From contig WACJ01000227.1 of NCBI GenBank assembly GCA_008973525.1, positions 186,001-250,000 on the forward strand: a DNA stretch of 64,000 bases. Direction: 5' to 3'. Of the stretch, positions 58,930 to 64,000 are shown piece by piece. Under the pieces are notes generated by a model that saw only the letters and a list, made by a program, of their open reading frames with translations, was not told the origin of the DNA and did not search any database. This stretch comes from Stenopsyche tienmushanensis. Its lineage: Eukaryota > Arthropoda > Insecta > Trichoptera > Stenopsychidae. Within the stretch, counting starts at the first letter, position 1; each line of letters begins with the position of its first letter. The translations under genes were made by a program, and so were the position numbers.

Positions 58930-61018
58930 AGAGGGTAATGGAATAAGAGAAAAATAAAAATTCAAAAATAAAAAAAGACAACACACATCCAGGATATTTT
59001 ATTTAAATATTTCAGCTTTAATTTATGACCACGTTTAAAAAATAATTAGTTAATAATGTTGAAAGTGAAACGAAACAATTTTTAAAGTTCATATTCAGTT
59101 GGACCCTATGATACATTCGTACGGCATATAAAAACGCACGACACGTGCAACGTGTCGCTGTACGTAATACAATTCGACAGACATTTTTCGACATCATATG
59201 AAATGACAATCAGTATCACAATTCAACATACAAGTAAAAATTATAAGAGTTCAATAAATTATTTGGAAATCTATAATAATAACAAGAAAACAACAATACA
59301 AATAATAATCATTAAATAATTGCGTAGATTCATATAAGATATTATATAGTGATGTGTGAAATATGCAACGATATAAAAACGGCATTGCTGATCATTCACG
59401 AGCTGAAGCATAGTCGGATTACCGACCTGACAACGACAACAAAAATTATTCAATTCAAATACTGAATGATACGCTAAAAATAGACGAGAGTTAAATAAAT
59501 CATATAGCAATTTGTACCTTGTAAATGATGCTGTTTGTGTACACATCGGTAAAATTGGCTTCGAATACATGTATGTTATGAGTACAAAAATAATATTTTG
59601 AGCGTAAAGCAATAACCATTATAATATATATCGCATTATGTGTAGTGTGTATAGAAAACAAAAAATTCAATAGAATTCAACAGAATCGATTTACATTATC
59701 ATTAAAAATTGGTCAACATTTATAGTACACACACTTACAAGATTGTCATCTAATAAAATTCATAAATAGTAATGCTATCCAAAAAATCTTGTTATTATTA
59801 AAACTATTAATATTCAGCATAAACATCATTAGTAAACAAAGCTTTAAAAATATACAAATTCAGCTGGCAAAGTATTGCACATTGTCACATTTAGGAATAA
59901 AATCTGAACAACTTAATAAAATAAATATTTTGGATCGACTAAAATATTACTTGTGTGGATAATTTGCTATTCACGCATTCTATTGCCAACTTTGATACAT
60001 TGTTCCATCTACGAGGAATATATATATCAACGCCGTAATAATAAAATCTATTGATGTAAATCGGTATTCAATATTGATATAACAGCCTCATTGCATCGAC
60101 TTTAAAACATTAGGCTGTATAGATTAAGCGGATTTAAAAATCGATATAACTCTAACACGTTTAAATCTTAATTCATAGATTCCGGGAGACTAACACATAG
60201 TGAAAGTGAAAATAAACATTCATGTTGCAGTTTGTGCCACATCAAGTTAGTAAACTCGCGATGAATATTTTATCGATTTATATTAAAATAATACATTAAT
60301 TATTGCACTTATGTTTATGAAATGCAAAATTGTGACGCACTGTGTATATTTTTCAGTTGCGATACTGAAACGTTGTATTTGCTACGGACACAGATATATA
60401 AAATAGACGTAAAGAATTTCTATCTATTGAGTCGATCGATAAAATGGCAAATATATTTAAATTCTCATAAAAGAAAATACAAATTGTTTCATTAGTGGTA
60501 ATAAAAATATTATATATAGTTAAAAGATTTGTACAATAATTTTTAAATGCTTGTACTCCTTGAATATATTTATCACTCTCAATCGAGGGTATAAGATTAA
60601 AAATCATTTGGCATACACATACAATCATTTATAGCTCATGTCGCATATTTGAAGGATGATATAAGAGATTATCTGCAGAAAAATATCTATGTCGAAAAAC
60701 TATTATAAAGAACATAAGCCATTTAAGGTAGATAAGAAAAGTATTATTGATATTGGATAATGCACAAGGACATGTGCTCATGATATTCACGACATACAAG
60801 ATATCGGAGGATCATACGTTGAACGAAGACTAATTGATCGAAATAGATAAAGCGGAAAGAAATGTCATTTTTTTTGGTTGCATCTTTGCCGTTAGTTTGC
60901 CTCGGGTTGCAGAGTGAATACGTCAAGGTTGGTGTCATTTTGAAGCTCTGTTGTTTGTCATACTTTTTCAAATATTTTTATATTTTTTTAGCCATAGTGA
61001 AAATATCCAAGTCAGAAA
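58930..61018. other. A/T-rich spacer, nothing recognised
   Basis: Short frames on both strands (for example minus 59271-59612 and 60353-60628) have A/T-driven composition. Could include a 3'UTR of an off-window minus-strand gene, but no exon supports this. Confidence 0.4.
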
Positions 61019-61290
61019 TTGATGAGGCTGCCCCTGGTCGACAGTAAGACTCGAAGGAAAAAACATAGTCAGGGAATTTGGGTACCGCACGAGCTGTCAT
61101 CAACGGTCTTGGAACAACGGATAATCATTTGTTCATCGCTATTATCCAGGTATGAAACCGATCCATTTTTAAAAAGGATCATTACTGGGGATGAGAAGTG
61201 GGTCCTCTACAATAGTCCGAGAAGGAAAAACAGAGGCTTTCTTGAAATCAAGTACCCGTTTCTACTCCTCGACCGTCATTATCCTTGAAA
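61019..61290 (+). mobile_element. Mariner transposase fragment (third family)
   Basis: Frames with one shift read GIWVPHELSSTVLEQRIIIC and FLKRIITGDEKWVLYNSPRR, the mariner segment around the first catalytic Asp (GDEKWVLY). No terminal repeats were found. Confidence 0.75.
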
Positions 61291-62183
61291 AGGGTCCAAG
61301 GATTTCTTCAACAAAATTTTAAAGGGGGGTAAAATCAGTTTCCCTGATAGGCTATAGGGTAATCAGACTAAAATAGTTAGGAACCACTGCTATAGTGAAA
61401 AGTGGAATTAATTTCGTAAATGTAGGTGTTTATTTGAAAAATCTTCGATATTTTTTGGAACGTAAACCCTAATTTTGTATGAACTTCCAACCTTGTACAA
61501 CAACGTTTTTTTAGAAGCATATAATCGTGTTATACGAGGCTCGAGTGTATTTCAGATGTAAGAATTGAATTGAACAATGCTCAATATTAATTGATATCAT
61601 ATTTATAAGTTTTCGACATTCTAAATAACTACTTTTAACGTCCTTCACAAACCAAAAAATGAGCTATAAATCATACTGTATTTGAATTTCTTTCGTGAAT
61701 ATAAAAAATATTTTGTTCACAAATGTCACGTCAAATAAATACTGATCGATGAAAAAGTAAATTCTGCAAACAGATAATATATTTATAATAAGTAATAAAA
61801 TCAAATAAAAAACGAGTGCCATCTTAATTCAGTAAAAAATACACTGCTTATTGTTAAATATGTATTTCCTCACATATTAATAGTATTAATATTCTGATTA
61901 TTTTATAAAAGCGGAAAGTTAATTCCGCCGCGGGATCTCCGATAACTAACAATCATAAAAACTAACATCAATTTCACATAAAAATATTTATTTTGTAATA
62001 AAATTCCATCAAATTAACCTCATAACCCGTTCCTTCCCAAAATCCTCTTTTCAACATTAATTCCTTATCGTAAATTAGAATAATACATGTATACTTGGCA
62101 AAATGTGAATAGTTTGAGTAAACATTTAGTATGTCTATAATATTTTCTATCCAATAAATAAAAAATATACTTTAAACGAGAAG

Positions 62184-62395
62184 ATGGGATGGTTATTAAG
62201 AGCACATTCATTTTTAAAAACTATCGCGCCCAACCATTTCCGGTATAAATTCTTAAACTACAACTCTCTATCAAACGATTTAATAACATTTTCATATCAC
62301 ACGAGTACACATATTGATCTAAAGCAAAAATGTGAGAACTTTTCTAAAGAACCAAATAAATTATCAACAACCAATATAGTCGCATCAGCGTTTTG
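62184..62395 (+). CDS. Candidate first exon, possible mitochondrial-type N-terminus
   Basis: ATG in good context (GAAGATGG) and 70 codons plus 2 bases before a GTAATA donor at 62396. The N-terminus MGWLLRAHSFLKTIAPNHFR is hydrophobic/basic without acidic residues, like a mitochondrial presequence. No downstream exon was found to the window end; without splicing the frame stops after one more codon. Confidence 0.25.
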
Positions 62396-62399
62396 GTAA

Positions 62400-64000
62400 T
62401 AGGTGCTAGCTAGAAATACACTGTATACACTTTTATTATCTTTCGGGGAGGGGAAAAAATCAACATTGATCTTTGCTAAATATGAAAAATATCAATTGTA
62501 AATTCACATTATTTAAATTCTATAAATTGTCCGAATCTTTAAAGAATTCTACTAATTACTTCAATAAATAAATATAATTCGAAGCTCTAATTACACCCTT
62601 TTTTTACTATCGAACATATAGATTAATTGCATTCTATTAGCTAAATTTATTGATAATCATAAATATAAATTATTACCACATTAATATTGATATATATTTT
62701 TTAATAAATACATTGAATAACAAAGGATAGTTAAATATTGTTAACCTATGATCAAATGTATTGGACGATGATTGCACGTTTACAGAAGTAGCAAACTTCT
62801 AACGTGCTAGTTACATTGAGCTAAAACGTAATGTCGAGGCATCTATGAAATGTCGATATTTGAAATAGAGATGTTCGAGAAACACTGACAGAAAAGCTAA
62901 GTTGATAAACAAATTTAACGACGATGATACGAATACAGCCGAAGAACTGTGAAGTCTTTTGAATACGTTTATCTTATGCCTAGATTAAATATACTAAAAG
63001 AGAAAAACATTCAATTGTGTAGACCAGAGATTCTCAGCTTGATTTTTTTTAGATTAATCACCATTCGGGTGTGTATCGTTACAACCATTTTGAACGGGAA
63101 TATCGAAAGGCTTTTAACATTCGAGAAACGCTATACATACACGACGACGACAAAATTATCACAAGTATTAATTTAAACAATTGCTTAGCTTCATTTATTT
63201 GAGTTTTCAGCGGGAATCGCTCAAAACCGACGTTATCGCAGTTCAATTTTAGTTCAACGATATATAAAAGAGATTTAATTCAATTAGTTTAAATAATATC
63301 AAAACGAGGAAAAATATTAAGTCATTACATTTTGGTGGTTCCGCATTAATATTCTTAAAATACTTTTTTTTTAATTAAGTGTATGCAATGTCTAAAATTG
63401 CGTTTCGTACATGAAAAAATACAATTTAAAATTATAGTAATCTATATAGCCCTGTAAAATATATGCATAGAAATGTTAGACAGTCTGCATTTTACGTTTA
63501 GAAAAGGGAACCACGTATTAAAATTATATGAAATGTTAAATGCGATTACAAAAAATACATTAAAAAATCATGCCGACAAAGGAGCATTAAGATTACTATT
63601 TGTAACTTAAAAGTAAGCGTCATCACACTGTTTGGGAAATATTTTAAAAATACTCTTGAATCTAACGAAATATCTTAACCCATTTACAATAATACATGAG
63701 ATATTTTGTAGGCCTTTGTGAAAGTCATATTTTAAGAATAAACATAAACATAATTTATTTATCCGTTACAATATGACTTTTTTATGGCCGATATATAGTA
63801 TAAATTGAAAAATAATTTAATAGATTTAATGGGTTAAGTTTTTAAAATTCCTTTAATAAAGCGTGCGTTTCATACAATTTGACTATGCCATTACTACAAT
63901 TAAACATTTTCATTTCTTCAATCTTTGTATGCAATATTTATCACAGTTTTCATATTACATTGTCTATAATTTAGCCACTACGATTTTATGTTCAATTGAT
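62400..64000. other. A/T-rich stretch, nothing recognised
   Basis: Only short, A/T-driven frames (62949-63176). No repeats paired with other parts of the window. Confidence 0.4.

Noticed and set aside
1..64000. tRNA, rRNA or CRISPR arrays
   Set aside because: No cloverleaf, rRNA core or regularly spaced repeats were noticed; short tandem repeats at 49425-49474 are simple-sequence DNA.

Overview
This window looks like a strongly A+T-rich insect nuclear genome. The evidence is short spliced exons with GT-AG introns, insect-type promoters (TATA plus a TCAGT-like initiator), recognisable insect housekeeping genes, a tandem array of ecdysteroid-kinase-like (EcKL) genes, and dense mariner, pogo, hAT, piggyBac, Helitron and non-LTR remnants. 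I cannot fix the order from sequence alone.

Left part (1-13,320). The 5' coding exons of Vha44 (V-ATPase subunit C) lie on the minus strand at 6,865-8,272. A GC-rich promoter/leader region lies at about 10,150-10,560, and the 3' half of the gene runs off the left edge. A symmetric 264-bp open exon at 3,324-3,587 fits as a Vha44 cassette exon. Divergently, the complete six-exon mRpL24 gene (mitochondrial ribosomal protein L24) runs on the plus strand at 11,424-13,219.

Middle part (15,084-39,469). Seven EcKL copies lie head to tail on the minus strand, all with the same three-coding-exon plan (about 114 bp, 1,056 bp, 117 bp). EcKL-1, -2 and -4 are intact (428, 428 and 429 aa). EcKL-3 is a clear pseudogene (early stop, Trp-to-stop, deletion removing intron 2). 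EcKL-5, -6 and -7 keep splice sites and termini but carry three, one and one extra bases; EcKL-7 also has Gln for the catalytic-loop His. Several copies share an upstream 18-nt motif, a TATA-like box and an initiator, and EcKL-1 and -2 also share a short non-coding leader exon, so the duplicated unit included its promoter. Members probably phosphorylate ecdysteroids or other small hydroxylated compounds.

Transposon-rich spacers. Most sequence between genes is mobile DNA, with several insertions that still show target-site duplications: a pogo/Tigger element with an HTH fragment (17,172-18,132, TA), a piggyBac-like element (45,513-46,335, TTAA) nested in a hAT-like element (45,379-46,595, 8-bp duplication), a four-copy piggyBac-like TTAA family, a small Helitron inside a LINE, and two differently deleted copies of one mariner family.

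Right part (49,200-64,000). A six-exon plus-strand gene encodes a 391-aa four-pass membrane protein with a long Tyr/Pro-rich cytoplasmic tail; its first intron has absorbed hAT and other repeats. Beyond it are a hAT/ZMYM1-like transposase fragment, a mariner fragment, two weak candidate exons, and long A/T-rich sequence with nothing recognised.
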